This document shows positions 17,987 through 26,801 of a stretch of DNA of 64,000 bases, piece after piece. The notes under the pieces were generated by a model. The model saw only the letters and a list, made by a program, of their open reading frames with translations, made no database searches and was not told where the DNA came from. Position numbers and translations under genes: made by a program. The DNA lies in NCBI GenBank assembly GCA_945870225.1, contig CAMBRF010000011.1:27826-91825 (forward strand), read 5' to 3'. Source of the stretch: PVC group bacterium (GTDB taxonomy: Bacteria > Verrucomicrobiota > Kiritimatiellia > CAIKKV01 > CAITUY01). Position 1 is the first letter of the stretch. Each line of letters begins with the position of its first letter.

Positions 17987-18724
17987 TTACATACTGAAAC
18001 GCGACCCTAAATACAACTCCCGACTGACCTCGTCATGGATCAGAAAATCACTGGTGCCTTCCCGCAGAACGCGGCCTTCGCAAATCAAATACGCCCGGTC
18101 GACAATGGACAGCGTCTCACGGACACTATGATCTGTTATCAGGATGCCCAAACCCCGCTTCTTGAGGCTGCGAATAATCTCCTGCACGTCATACACCGCC
18201 AGGGGATCCACACCGCTGAACGGCTCGTCCAGTAAAATCATGGCCGGGTCCGTGACCAAAGCCCGCGCGATCTCCAGCCGCCGCCGCTCGCCGCCGCTCA
18301 ACGTGAACGCCATCTGCTTGGCCCGCGACGCAATGCCAAGATCCTCCATCAATTCCTGCTGCTTCTGCCGGCGCTGACGCCCGGTCATCTTGCGCGTCTC
18401 CAGGATCGCCATGATATTATCCGCCACCGTCAGCTTGCGAAAAATGGAAGGCTCCTGAGCCAGATACCCCATGCCCATACGGGCCCTCTGGAACATCGGC
18501 TCGGTCGTAATGTCCCGGCCCTTGAAGGAAATTGCCCCGGCCGTCGGCCGCACCAAACCCACAATCATGTAAAACGTGGTCGTTTTCCCGGCACCGTTGG
18601 GCCCCAACAACCCCACGATTTCGCCTGGATTGACCGTAATACTGACGCCCTGGACAACAGTTCGTCCGCGATAGGCTTTGACCAATTCGGTTGTTGTCAC
18701 CAAGGGATCCACGCGCAACCTCAC
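17987..18724 (-). CDS. lptB: LPS export ABC ATPase LptB
   Basis: Cytoplasmic ATPase of the LptB2FG machine that extracts LPS from the inner membrane. 245 residues with GPNGAGKTTTFYMIVGLVRP, MGYLAQEPSIFRKLTVADNI (family Q-loop), LSGGERRRLEIARAL, ILLDEPFSGVDPLAV and ITDHSVRETL. Its start overlaps the lptA stop by ATGA. lptF/lptG are not in the window. Confidence 0.96.
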   Translation of the reverse strand: MRLRVDPLVTTTELVKAYRGRTVVQGVSITVNPGEIVGLLGPNGAGKTTTFYMIVGLVRPTAGAISFKGRDITTEPMFQRARMGMGYLAQEPSIFRKLTVADNIMAILETRKMTGRQRRQKQQELMEDLGIASRAKQMAFTLSGGERRRLEIARALVTDPAMILLDEPFSGVDPLAVYDVQEIIRSLKKRGLGILITDHSVRETLSIVDRAYLICEGRVLREGTSDFLIHDEVSRELYLGSRFSM

Positions 18725-19236
18725 CTTTTGAGTTTCATCAGATCATCGGTTCCGCCACCCTGCCCGGGAACAATCAGCAGCCTGGAATCCTCGCACTTCA
18801 CCTTGTCGTCATCGCGACTGAAAATAATGCGCGAGCCACTCAGGACATTCCCGGCCTGATATACCTTGGGTTTCCCGGTCAGGACTAGCAGACCCGACCG
18901 GATGCTGTACACCGCCCGGTCGGACACCGCCGTCCGGTTTTCCTGCTCGATCCGCACGTTCCCGACCGCCGTGATCATGTCCGGCTGGTTGTTGGTGTTG
19001 AACAGCGCCGTGAGCTGATCGGCCAGGATCCGGACACGCGGATCGGTCACCACCACGTCACCATCAAATACCGCCGTGTGCTTGGAATAGTCAAAATCAA
19101 GACGCTTGGAAACAATAACGGTCGAATTGGTACCGTCACCGGAATCCAAGGTCGCCTCCGCCGCCGCCAGTTCCCCGCCGATCATCCCGATCAACGCCAC
19201 CGCTCCCATCAAAACGCTCTGCCATTTCGTAAACAT
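18721..19236 (-). CDS. lptA: LPS transport periplasmic protein LptA
   Basis: Periplasmic LPS bridge protein of 171 residues. The signal peptide is MFTKWQSVLMGAVALIGMIGGELAAAEA; the OstA-like beta-jellyroll includes KRLDFDYSKHTAVFDGDVVVTDPRVRILADQLTALF split over two strands and GNVRIEQENRTAVSDRAVY. Start 19236 with GGAG upstream, two bases after the lptC-like stop; the track's 19287 start is too long. Called from fold-like motifs plus position before lptB. Confidence 0.9.
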   Translation of the reverse strand: MFTKWQSVLMGAVALIGMIGGELAAAEATLDSGDGTNSTVIVSKRLDFDYSKHTAVFDGDVVVTDPRVRILADQLTALFNTNNQPDMITAVGNVRIEQENRTAVSDRAVYSIRSGLLVLTGKPKVYQAGNVLSGSRIIFSRDDDKVKCEDSRLLIVPGQGGGTDDLMKLKR

Positions 19237-19237
19237 G

Positions 19238-19714
19238 TTATTGCTTCTCCTTCTTCTGCCACACCGGCATGCCTTGCAAAACGACACGCACCGAGTTCAG
19301 GATTTCAATGTGCTGATTCTCCGAAGCCCATCGAAACCCCTTCCCGGTAACTCTCATTTTACCCCGCTCAATCGTCACGCCCCCATTGGAAAACGCGAGC
19401 TTCTGCGCACGGTCAAACGTACACTCCGCCGCGCTGATCGTGGTTTCAATCTCGCCCTGGGAAAAAAGAAAGATCTTCAGCCCGGTGATCTTGACCTTGC
19501 CATCCGGCGGAATCACCGCCCGCTCTCCGAAAATTTCAGACTTCTTGACCCCATTGACATCGAACTCGGGGACCTTGAAACGCTCGATGGTCTGAGTTCG
19601 GGTCATACTGGTCGTCGAGGTTTCCGCCCCTTGGGCCCGTACGGACTCGGCCAGCCCGCAGACCAGCACCAGCGCCAGCATCCAGCCGGATTTATGCACG
19701 TTGCACCACTTCAT
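19238..19714 (-). CDS. LptC/OstA-related periplasmic protein
   Basis: 158 residues with a signal peptide (SGWMLALVLVCGLAESVRAQG). The middle holds OstA/LptC-like strands: VNGVKKSEIFGERAVIPPDG, AECTFDRAQKLAFSNGGVTIERGKMRVTGKGFRW and IEILNSVRVVLQ. It occupies the lptC slot (kdsA-X-lptA-lptB) and overlaps the kdsA end by 23 bases. Canonical LptC keeps its helix as an inner-membrane anchor; here the AQG may be cleaved. The LptC role is inferred mainly from context; a second LptA-like domain is the alternative. Confidence 0.75.
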   Translation of the reverse strand: MKWCNVHKSGWMLALVLVCGLAESVRAQGAETSTTSMTRTQTIERFKVPEFDVNGVKKSEIFGERAVIPPDGKVKITGLKIFLFSQGEIETTISAAECTFDRAQKLAFSNGGVTIERGKMRVTGKGFRWASENQHIEILNSVRVVLQGMPVWQKKEKQ

Positions 19715-20513
19715 CGATGTCCCTCAGTGTGCCCCACAGGCGGCCCAACGCCGCCAGTGGCACTGTGTTATCCTTATCCGAAAGCGCTTCCTCCGGATTC
19801 ACATGGGTCTCCAGAAAGACTCCATCACACCCGGTGGCCACCGCCGCGCGCGCCAGGGCCGGCGCCCATTGGCCGTCGCCGCCGGTCCGGTCCCCCGCAC
19901 CGCCCGGCCGTTGTACGCTGTGCGTGGCATCAAATATCACCGGGTACCCGTAGTCGCGCATGATCAACAGGCTGCGCATATCCGCGACCAGATTGTTATA
20001 ACCGAACGAGACGCCCCGCTCGGTCAACAGGATTTGCCGGTTTCCCGTGCTCTCGACCTTGGCGATCACATTGCGGATATCCCAAGGCGCCATGAATTGC
20101 GCCTTCTTGATGTTGACAGGGATGCCGGTTTCCCCGGCGGCCACAACCAGATCCGTCTGACGGCACAGGAAGGCAGGAATCTGAATCACATCCACAACCT
20201 TGGCGGCGGGCCCACATTCCGCCGCCGAATGAACGTCCGTCAGCACCGGGACCCCGAACCGCTCCTTGACTTCGGCCAGAATCTCCAGCCCCCGCTTCAA
20301 CCCGGGCCCGCGATAGGCGCGAATCGAGGAGCGATTAGCCTTGTCATACGAGGCCTTGAAAACAAGAGGAATCCCCTTGGCCTTCGCCAGACGTACCAGG
20401 CGGGCGGCAAGGTCCAGACATCCTTCACGGCTTTCGATCACGCAAGGTCCGGCGATCAGCATCAAAGACTGCTTGCCCCCGACCTTGACCTTACCAATGG
20501 ATATCGTCTTCAT
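19692..20513 (-). CDS. kdsA: KDO-8-phosphate synthase
   Basis: Condenses PEP with arabinose 5-phosphate to KDO 8-phosphate. 273 residues: LIAGPCVIESREG, FKASYDKANRSS, GLEILAEVKERFGVPVLTDVH, FLCRQTDLVVAAG, KKAQFMAPWD, FDATHSVQRPGG and GVFLETHVNPEEALSD. It starts nine bases after kdsB in the KDO pathway order kdsB-kdsA. Confidence 0.96.
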   Translation of the reverse strand: MKTISIGKVKVGGKQSLMLIAGPCVIESREGCLDLAARLVRLAKAKGIPLVFKASYDKANRSSIRAYRGPGLKRGLEILAEVKERFGVPVLTDVHSAAECGPAAKVVDVIQIPAFLCRQTDLVVAAGETGIPVNIKKAQFMAPWDIRNVIAKVESTGNRQILLTERGVSFGYNNLVADMRSLLIMRDYGYPVIFDATHSVQRPGGAGDRTGGDGQWAPALARAAVATGCDGVFLETHVNPEEALSDKDNTVPLAALGRLWGTLRDIDEVVQRA

Positions 20514-20522
20514 AATGCTTCT

Positions 20523-21281
20523 CTACCGCACCAAACCCGCGCCCCTCAAGGCGGCTTCCGCCAGGGCCACATCCTCGGGCGTGTCCACCCCGACACTGAC
20601 ATCCTGCGTTTCCAGCACCCGCATCCGGGCTCCCAGGTGCAGCGCCCTGAGCTGTTCCAATTTTTCCGCCTGCTCCAACAAACACGGCGGCGTCCGTACC
20701 AGCCGCTCCAGAAACTCGCGCCGATAGGCGTACAGCCCCACATGCCGCCAGTGCCGCAGCCCCTCCGGCTTGACGTCCCGCACGAAAGGAATGACCGACC
20801 GGGAAAAATACAGCGCCCTGCCCCGCTCGCCCCATACCGCCTTCACCACCGAAGACTTCTGCAGCTCCTCCTCGGTCCGGATCGGGGTGGCCGCCGTGGC
20901 CATATCCCACTCCGGTTCCCCAACCATAACCTCCGCCAGCCGATTGATCAACTCCGGATCGATCAGCGGTTCATCCCCCTGAATATTGATGACCACGTCA
21001 GCCTGGATTCCCGCCACGGCCTCAGCCACCCGGTCCGTCCCGGATGGATGATCCGGCTTGGTCATCACCGCTTTCGCCCCAAGAGCTTCCACCACGGAGC
21101 CAATCCGGGCATCATCGGTTGCCACAATAATCTCGTCCAGTCGCCGGGCCAGGCGTGTGCGCTCCAGCACCCACTGAATCAAAGGCTTGCCGCAAAGGGC
21201 AACAAGGGCTTTCCCCGGAAGCCGGGTCGAGGCCCAGCGCGCCGGGATGACGCCCACCACTCGCGTTGGCTTAGTGCTCAT
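20523..21281 (-). CDS. kdsB: CMP-KDO synthetase
   Basis: Activates KDO with CTP for lipid A glycosylation; 252 residues. VIPARWASTRLPGKAL is the nucleotide-binding N-terminus, followed by VATDD, VMTKPDHPSGTDRVAEA, NIQGDEPLIDPE and HVGLYAYRREFL. I set the start at ATG 21281 (MSTKPTRVV), overlapping the heptose kinase stop by 11 bases; the track start at 21416 lies in the kinase gene's other frame. Confidence 0.95.
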   Translation of the reverse strand: MSTKPTRVVGVIPARWASTRLPGKALVALCGKPLIQWVLERTRLARRLDEIIVATDDARIGSVVEALGAKAVMTKPDHPSGTDRVAEAVAGIQADVVINIQGDEPLIDPELINRLAEVMVGEPEWDMATAATPIRTEEELQKSSVVKAVWGERGRALYFSRSVIPFVRDVKPEGLRHWRHVGLYAYRREFLERLVRTPPCLLEQAEKLEQLRALHLGARMRVLETQDVSVGVDTPEDVALAEAALRGAGLVR

Positions 21282-22278
21282 TCGTCTCCACGCTGGCCAG
21301 CAATTCCTCCGGTGAACAGGTCGCCGTGCCCAGTTTACCCACCACCACACCGGCCGCATTGTTGCCGAGAACCGCCGCCTCGTCAAACGTCGCTCCCGCC
21401 GCCAGCGCCAGCACACAGAGGGCGATCACCGTGTCCCCCGCCCCGCTCACATCGAAAACTTCACGGGCCCGCGTGGGAATCACCCAGGGCTGGCGGTTGG
21501 GGGCCAGCAGGTACATGCCCTGCGGGCCAAGCGTCACCATCAACTGCTCCGGTTTCCAGCGCTTCAACAGGATTTCCCCGGCCTTCCGCAAGCTTTCGTC
21601 CGCCAGCGGATCCGCCACCGGCCCCTTGGGCGTCAAGCCTGCACACGCATGCGCCTCGCGATAGTTCGGCGTCGCCAGCGTGATCCCCTCGATGTTCAGA
21701 TCCAGATTGTCCTTGGGATCCAAGCCCACGGGAATCCCTTTTTTCTTCGCACCGGCGAGCAGCACATCCATGACTTCCTGCCGTATAATGCCCTTGCTGT
21801 AGTCTTCGATCACCACCCCGGTGCAAAGGGCAACCTGTTTCTCCAGCAGGTCACAAAAGGCATCCACCTCCGAGCAGGGAAAGGTTGCGGCAGGATCCCA
21901 GTCCACCCGCACCACTTGCTGACGATCAGCCAGAATACGCATCTTGACAGTGGTCGGTATGCCCTTGATCTGACGCACACCACCGGTTCCGATCCGGCTC
22001 TCCTGAAGCAGACGCAGCAGATCCTGCCCCGCCGGATCGTTGCCCACCACGCCGGCCACGACCGCTTCGCCGCCCATCGCCCGGACATTACCGGCCACGT
22101 TGGCGGCCCCGCCGGGAACCTGCCGTTCCCGGGACACACGCACCACCGGAACCGGGGCTTCGGGCGAAATCCGCTCCACCGTCCCATGGATATACTTATC
22201 CAGCATCAGGTCGCCAACCACCAGAATACGCTGACCGAGAAACGCCTTCGTCAACTGCTTCGCGCGCTCACTTTTCAT
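21271..22278 (-). CDS. rfaE1: Heptose-7-phosphate kinase (RfaE1/HldE N-domain)
   Basis: A PfkB-family kinase of 335 residues, phosphorylating D-glycero-D-manno-heptose 7-phosphate at C1 for ADP-heptose synthesis. VVGDLMLDKYIHGTVERISPEAPVPV, PGGAANVAGNVRAMGG and the anion hole/base DVSGAGDTVIALCVLALAAG are visible. The nucleotidyltransferase half of E. coli HldE is absent, so a separate RfaE2 is expected elsewhere. Start 22278 follows GAGGAG. It overlaps the AsmA-like gene by 11 bases. Confidence 0.92.
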   Translation of the reverse strand: MKSERAKQLTKAFLGQRILVVGDLMLDKYIHGTVERISPEAPVPVVRVSRERQVPGGAANVAGNVRAMGGEAVVAGVVGNDPAGQDLLRLLQESRIGTGGVRQIKGIPTTVKMRILADRQQVVRVDWDPAATFPCSEVDAFCDLLEKQVALCTGVVIEDYSKGIIRQEVMDVLLAGAKKKGIPVGLDPKDNLDLNIEGITLATPNYREAHACAGLTPKGPVADPLADESLRKAGEILLKRWKPEQLMVTLGPQGMYLLAPNRQPWVIPTRAREVFDVSGAGDTVIALCVLALAAGATFDEAAVLGNNAAGVVVGKLGTATCSPEELLASVETNEH

Positions 22279-23053
22279 CCTGTATCGCTCCTCGCTGACC
22301 GTCCATTGCCGGGCTGCTCCACCAATCCCGGAAAACGGCGTTACCCCGCCAAACCGGCCGGTACACAATCTCAACATAAGGATTATCGGAAGCGCTCAAC
22401 CAGCACCGGCGCACATTCTGCCCTTCCACCCCACCCGCCCGTTTGACGTCGCGGGCAAATAGCTCATAAAACCACATCCGCCGCCCCGGGAAGTCGAGTG
22501 GCATCGCCCACAGTTCAAGCCCTTTCACCCGACGGGTGATCTCGCCGTCGGCCGTGCCCCAGGAGATCGCGCTGTCACGGATATTCAGGCGCAGTCCACG
22601 CGGCACATCCACAAATAAACCCGGCGTATCCCGCACATCGTTCAACACGGCGATCCGTTCGAAGGCCGCCGGCAACCAGCCGTCGGCTGTCTTGACCAGA
22701 TCCAGTTCCGCCCCCTTCACGCCAAGTTCCACAACTCCGTTCAGCCGCGCCCCCATCCGGATCTCGACGGCTTTGAACCCGCCATACGCTTCCGCCTGCC
22801 GGGCTTGAACGTTCTTCAAAACCAGATCGAAGGGCAACCCGAGACGCGCCTCGCCAATCTTCAAATCCAGCCCGGTCTTCTTACGAAGCACGTCGGCAAT
22901 CCAGTCGCCTCCCGCCTTCGAGCGGACCGACAGCGTGAGCACCGTCACCACAAGAACAACCAGCAATATGACGATGGTTAGACACCCCACCGCCGAGAGG
23001 CGCTTGCGGGGCGGCTTGAAATCGTCGTCCAGATTGTCATTCGACCGGGTCAT
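22268..23053 (-). CDS. Membrane-anchored AsmA-like protein of unknown function
   Basis: 261 residues: a charged cytoplasmic tail, one helix (VGCLTIVILLVVLVVTVLTLSV, about 23-44), then a periplasmic domain. The segment VLRKKTGLDLKIGEARLGLPFDLVLKNVQ resembles the start of AsmA/TamB proteins involved in lipid and outer-membrane homeostasis. It is much shorter than those. It lies between yggS and the heptose kinase, overlapping both (17 and 11 bases), so it is cotranscribed with LPS core genes. A role at the envelope is inferred only from context. Confidence 0.7.
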   Translation of the reverse strand: MTRSNDNLDDDFKPPRKRLSAVGCLTIVILLVVLVVTVLTLSVRSKAGGDWIADVLRKKTGLDLKIGEARLGLPFDLVLKNVQARQAEAYGGFKAVEIRMGARLNGVVELGVKGAELDLVKTADGWLPAAFERIAVLNDVRDTPGLFVDVPRGLRLNIRDSAISWGTADGEITRRVKGLELWAMPLDFPGRRMWFYELFARDVKRAGGVEGQNVRRCWLSASDNPYVEIVYRPVWRGNAVFRDWWSSPAMDGQRGAIQDEK

Positions 23054-23747
23054 GGGACTCCTTCTTCTTCCGCGGTCCGAACAATAACGACCCCACCCGC
23101 ACCCAGGTGGCCCCTTCCTCCACCGCCACCTCGAAATCGTGCGACATCCCCATGGAAAGCTCCGGCAGCAAGACGCCGGTCTCGCTCTGCCAGCGATCCC
23201 GCAGCTCGCGCAACCGCCGGAAGAAAGGCCGCGCCTCTTCCGGGTCTTCGGCGATCGGCGGAATCGTCATCAATCCCGCCACATGAACCCGAAACAGGGA
23301 GGCCGCCCGGGCCAGAACGGCCGGAACATCTTCCGGAGCCATCCCGAACTTGCTGCGTTCCCCGGAAACGTTCACTTCCAGACAGACCGGAACCGTGCGC
23401 CCCTCTTCCTGGGCGACACGATCCAGATGCTCCAGCAGCCGCAGGGAGTCCACCGCATGAATCATCTCGAACAGACGGACCACGTCCCGAGCCTTGTTGG
23501 TCTGGATATGGCCGATGTAATGCCAGTGCAGATTCGAAGAACACAGTGGAATCTTCACCCGCGATTCCTGAACCCGGCTCTCACCAAAGACCATCAGGCC
23601 CGCCGCCACCGCCTCCTGCACCACCTCCGGCCCGAGGGTCTTGGTCACCGCGAGCAGCTTCACGCCCGCCGGTTCCCGCCCGACCCGACCGCAAGCCAGC
23701 CCAATCCGCCGCTGAATATCAGTTAACCGTGCTTCCACTTCTGTCAT
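23037..23747 (-). CDS. yggS: PLP homeostasis protein (YggS/PLPBP family)
   Basis: A 236-residue single-domain PLP-binding barrel protein. LLAVTKTLGPEVVQEAVAAG carries the PLP lysine, followed by FGESRVQE, LHWHYIGHIQTNKARDVV, LEVNVSGERSKFG, AGLMTIPP and the C-terminal LSMGMSHDFEVAVEEGATWVRVGSLLFG. It heads the LPS cluster after a short repeat-bearing gap behind recR. Known role: buffering of pyridoxal phosphate, not a committed enzyme. Confidence 0.95.
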   Translation of the reverse strand: MTEVEARLTDIQRRIGLACGRVGREPAGVKLLAVTKTLGPEVVQEAVAAGLMVFGESRVQESRVKIPLCSSNLHWHYIGHIQTNKARDVVRLFEMIHAVDSLRLLEHLDRVAQEEGRTVPVCLEVNVSGERSKFGMAPEDVPAVLARAASLFRVHVAGLMTIPPIAEDPEEARPFFRRLRELRDRWQSETGVLLPELSMGMSHDFEVAVEEGATWVRVGSLLFGPRKKKESHDPVE

Positions 23748-23764
23748 CAGACTCTCTCAGATCT

Positions 23765-23875
23765 CAAACTCAGGTCTTCTTCCCTGTTCCCTCTGACTCA
23801 GGTTTCAGGCTTCAAACTCAGGTCTTCTTCCCTTCCCTCTGACTCAGGTTTCAGGTTTCACACTCAGGTTTTCTC
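23765..23875. repeat. Short tandem repeat, about 48-bp unit, 2.3 copies
   Basis: Units starting CAAACTCAGGTCTTCTTCCC recur at about 23765 and 23813, with a third degenerate start near 23859. They fill the gap between the recR stop and the yggS start. Pyrimidine-rich on the plus strand; no coding sense seen. Confidence 0.75.
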
Positions 23876-23877
23876 CC

Positions 23878-24480
23878 TCACCTGCTCTGCCGGCCCTTCA
23901 TGGCCCGCGACAACGTCACAGGATCCGAATACCCAATGCCGCTCCCCACCGGAATCCCCGAGGCCAGCCGCGTGAGACGAATCGGGGTGGTCTTCAAAAG
24001 CTCCTCGATATAGCTCGCCGTCGCCTCACTTTCAACATCCGTACCCAGCGCCAGGATGACCTCCTGAAACCCTTCCTCTTCAATCCGCCGGAGCAGAGGC
24101 TGCAGACGCAGGTCGCGCGGTCCTTCTCCGTGCATGGGTGAAATGACCCCCATCAGCGCATGGTAACGGCCTTTATAGCTACCGGAACGCTCGATCGCCA
24201 CAATGTCATTGGGATTCTGGACCACGCACACCACCGTGCCGTCACGCGCCGGATTCGCGCACAAACGGCAGGGCGTTTCGGCGATCGTTGTGATGCTCCC
24301 GCACCGGCTGCACAGCCGCACCTGGTCCTGCGCCTCCCGCAGCGCCCCCACCAGTTCGCGCATCACACCCTCGGTGTCCCAGGCCAAACTGTAGGCCATG
24401 CGCTCCGCCGATCGGCGCCCGATGCCCGGCAGCTTCGCCAACGCCGACGCAATGCGGTCCAGATACTCCAGCCCGTTCAT
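23878..24480 (-). CDS. recR: Recombination mediator RecR
   Basis: A 200-residue DNA-repair clamp. It has an N-terminal HhH (LPGIGRRSAERMAY), a zinc finger CSRCGSITTIAETPCRLC, and a Toprim domain (VVCVVQNPNDIVAIERSG; ILALGTDVESEATASYIEELL) ending in LASGIPVGSGIGYSDPVTLSRAM. It is the last gene of dnaX-ybaB-recR. Confidence 0.97.
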   Translation of the reverse strand: MNGLEYLDRIASALAKLPGIGRRSAERMAYSLAWDTEGVMRELVGALREAQDQVRLCSRCGSITTIAETPCRLCANPARDGTVVCVVQNPNDIVAIERSGSYKGRYHALMGVISPMHGEGPRDLRLQPLLRRIEEEGFQEVILALGTDVESEATASYIEELLKTTPIRLTRLASGIPVGSGIGYSDPVTLSRAMKGRQSR

Positions 24481-24494
24481 CCCGGAATCTCCTG

Positions 24495-24809
24495 CTACAT
24501 GCCCATCATGCCCGGCAGGCCCATGCCGCCCGTCACCTTCTTCATGTCGGCGGCGGCCATCTCACGGCTTTTCTTGATCGCGCCGTCCACCGCCGCCAGC
24601 AACAGGTCCTCCAGCAATTCCTTGTCGGCGGGATTGATCACCTTGGGATCGATCTTGATCGAAACGACCGAACCATCGCCGGTCGCGGTCGCCGTCACCA
24701 CGCCGCCTCCACTGGAAAAATCGACCCTTTTACCGGCCAGCTCAGACTGGATGCGCTCCATATCCTTCTGCATCGTCTGGGCCTGCTTCATCAATTTCAT
24801 CATATTCAT
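24495..24809 (-). CDS. ybaB: Nucleoid-associated protein YbaB/EbfC
   Basis: A 104-residue dimeric DNA-binding protein: KLMKQAQTMQKDMERIQSEL helix, then strands GVVTATATGDGSVVSIKIDPKVI, and a Gly/Met-rich tail. Sits between dnaX and recR as in most bacteria. Confidence 0.95.
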   Translation of the reverse strand: MNMMKLMKQAQTMQKDMERIQSELAGKRVDFSSGGGVVTATATGDGSVVSIKIDPKVINPADKELLEDLLLAAVDGAIKKSREMAAADMKKVTGGMGLPGMMGM

Positions 24810-24815
24810 CGGCTG

Positions 24816-26549
24816 TTACTCCCTGACATCCACAATACTACCGTTGAAAATTTCCAAAGCCCGCCGCACCACGGGCTCCTGAACCCAGTCCTGCTTCGAT
24901 TTTATCGGTTTGGCACCCGCCGCCCGGTGTGGCTCCGATTTCTTCTCCACCGTGTGATCTGCGGGCACATCCACCTGCATGCCCTCCGACTGGATCAGTC
25001 GCAACTCCACACTCACCTGCCGCTTGAGCTCCTGTCCCAATACGTTTTGGACAGGACGCAGGAAGGAAGGAGCCTGCAGACGTTCCATATTCTTGGCAAA
25101 CTCAGGATCAAACCCGATGATCACCTTGTCAGCCGTCACCGCCAGGGGCCTTGAATCAAGCAACAGATTCCTGGCCAGTGACGCCACCTTGCCGACCCGC
25201 TCGCACAAATCACGCCATTGAGCGGTAAGCCTATCGATCTCGCTCTCCGCAACGGCGCTCACGGGTGCCGGCGGCGGAGTTGGAGCCGCCCCATAAGCGC
25301 TGCCGGAGGGCTCGCTGACCTTTCGCTTCGCCGTGGGGGCAGGAGCTGGGGCAGCCGCAGGGGTCGCCGTACTCGCGGCCCCCGACCCGGTGTTGGCCAC
25401 CGGCAGTCCGGCGGATTTCTGAACCGCCTCCAGCCGGCGCAACAGTTCATCGATTGAAACGGCCGTCGTCCGGGCACACCGGATCAGGGCGGTCTCAACC
25501 AGGGTCCGCTTGGAAAGCGAGTACCTCATGCGGTCCTCGGTCTGCGAGAGAATTTCCGCGATCCGCAGCAGGCGTTCGGGACTCGTCAGCCCGGACTGCT
25601 TCTGGAAGGTCTCGAGTTGCGACGTTACCACATCCAGTTTCGCCGCCGCCTCCGGCGCACACAGCAACACCAGGAGACCGCGGAAATAATCGAGCAACTC
25701 CAGGTTCAACCGCTGCATATCCTTGCCGGCCTCGTCCAAATCCGCGACCGTTCCCACGAGGGTCGAAACATCGCCCCGTAACACGGCCTCCGCCAGCGTT
25801 TCCAGGGTCCGCCGCGACACCAGCCCGAAAACCGCCAGAACATCCGCTTCAGTGATCTTGCTCCCGCGGAACGCAATCAGTTGATCCAGCGCCGATTCGG
25901 CGTCGCGCAGCCCGCCCTCCGCACCGCGCGCAATGGCCAGGGCGGCATCGCCGTCGAGTTCAACCCCTTCCGCCCGCGCGATCAACTGCACCCGTTCCAC
26001 GATCAGGGCGGCGGGAATCCGGCGCAGGTCAAACCGCTGGCAGCGCGACACAATGGTCGCCAGGATCTTATGCGCCTCGGTGGTCGCCAGAAAGAACTTC
26101 ACGTGAGCCGGCGGTTCCTCGAGGGTCTTCAGCAGGGCGTTGAAGGCCGCCGTGCTGAGCATGTGGACTTCATCGATGATGTAGATCTTGTAGGGACCCC
26201 GGGTGGGGGCATACTTGACGTTCTCGCGCAGCTCGCGCACCTGATCCACGCCGTTGTTCGAGGCGCCGTCGATTTCCATGACGTCCATGGAGGAGCCGGA
26301 CATGATTTCCAGACAGGAGGCGCACTTGTCACAGGGGGTGGCGGTCGGGCCTTCATGGCAGTTCAACGCCTTGGCAAACAACCGGGCCAGCGACGTCTTG
26401 CCGATGCCGCGGGGCCCCACAAAAAGGTAGGCATGCGCAATCCGGTTGGCCTTGATCGCATTCTGCAGGGTCTGGGTGACATGCCCCTGCCCCACCACAT
26501 CCGCAAACTGTTGCGGTCGCCACTTTCTCGCCAGCACTTCGTACGCCAT
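24816..26549 (-). CDS. dnaX: DNA polymerase III subunits gamma/tau
   Basis: The clamp-loader ATPase, 577 residues. Walker A GPRGIGKTSLARLFAKALNC, zinc-binding C...PCDKCASCLEI, YIIDEVHMLSTAAFNALLKTLEEPP (Walker B and SRC context ATIVSRCQRFD), then domain III, a Pro/Ala-rich linker (about 400-450) and a tau-type C-terminal domain. Start ATG 26549 (MAYEVLARKWRPQQF) with GGAGGG; the track's longer start reads through the SRP RNA. A frameshift slippage site for gamma was not identified. Confidence 0.96.
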   Translation of the reverse strand: MAYEVLARKWRPQQFADVVGQGHVTQTLQNAIKANRIAHAYLFVGPRGIGKTSLARLFAKALNCHEGPTATPCDKCASCLEIMSGSSMDVMEIDGASNNGVDQVRELRENVKYAPTRGPYKIYIIDEVHMLSTAAFNALLKTLEEPPAHVKFFLATTEAHKILATIVSRCQRFDLRRIPAALIVERVQLIARAEGVELDGDAALAIARGAEGGLRDAESALDQLIAFRGSKITEADVLAVFGLVSRRTLETLAEAVLRGDVSTLVGTVADLDEAGKDMQRLNLELLDYFRGLLVLLCAPEAAAKLDVVTSQLETFQKQSGLTSPERLLRIAEILSQTEDRMRYSLSKRTLVETALIRCARTTAVSIDELLRRLEAVQKSAGLPVANTGSGAASTATPAAAPAPAPTAKRKVSEPSGSAYGAAPTPPPAPVSAVAESEIDRLTAQWRDLCERVGKVASLARNLLLDSRPLAVTADKVIIGFDPEFAKNMERLQAPSFLRPVQNVLGQELKRQVSVELRLIQSEGMQVDVPADHTVEKKSEPHRAAGAKPIKSKQDWVQEPVVRRALEIFNGSIVDVRE

Positions 26550-26573
26550 AATACCGCCCTCCGGGATCGTTGC

Positions 26574-26745
26574 GGATGCCGGTACCCAATAAGCCGGGTC
26601 CCGGCCTCGGATCAGGAAATCTACGGCGCCCGGAAGCCCAGGCATACCGCTGCTACCTTCCGGTCCTCACGGGATTTTGCCGGTTTCCGACGCATAGGCC
26701 CCGACCTTCAGCACAGTCCCCGACTTACTGGGTACCAGGCATCCG
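26574..26745 (-). ncRNA. ffs: Signal recognition particle RNA (4.5S-type)
   Basis: The minus strand carries the SRP-core signature GAGGACCGGAAGGTAGCAGC, with the conserved GGAA loop and the asymmetric loop that bind Ffh. Flanking arms GGATGCC/GGTACCCAATAAGCCGGG pair with CCCGACTTACTGGGTACC/GGCATCC to give one long hairpin of about 170 nt. No Alu domain is evident. It lies directly upstream of dnaX, a common bacterial location. Ends are approximate, set by the outer stem. Confidence 0.9.
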
Positions 26746-26766
26746 CCTCTGAAACAACCGCCCCAT

Positions 26767-26795
26767 AAGCTACCGGTCCGAGCCCCCCCGATCAA
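26767..26795 (-). promoter_or_regulatory. Possible sigma-70 promoter for ffs-dnaX
   Basis: Minus strand TTGATC, 17-base spacer, TAGCTT. The predicted start falls a few bases before the SRP RNA stem. Spacer is ideal; the -10 box is weak. Confidence 0.4.
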
Positions 26796-26801
26796 GCACC
26801 A

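Noticed and set aside
26550-26645. N-terminal extension of DnaX (MPGLPGAVDF...)
   Set aside because: It is translated SRP RNA; the conserved DnaX N-terminus begins at 26549.
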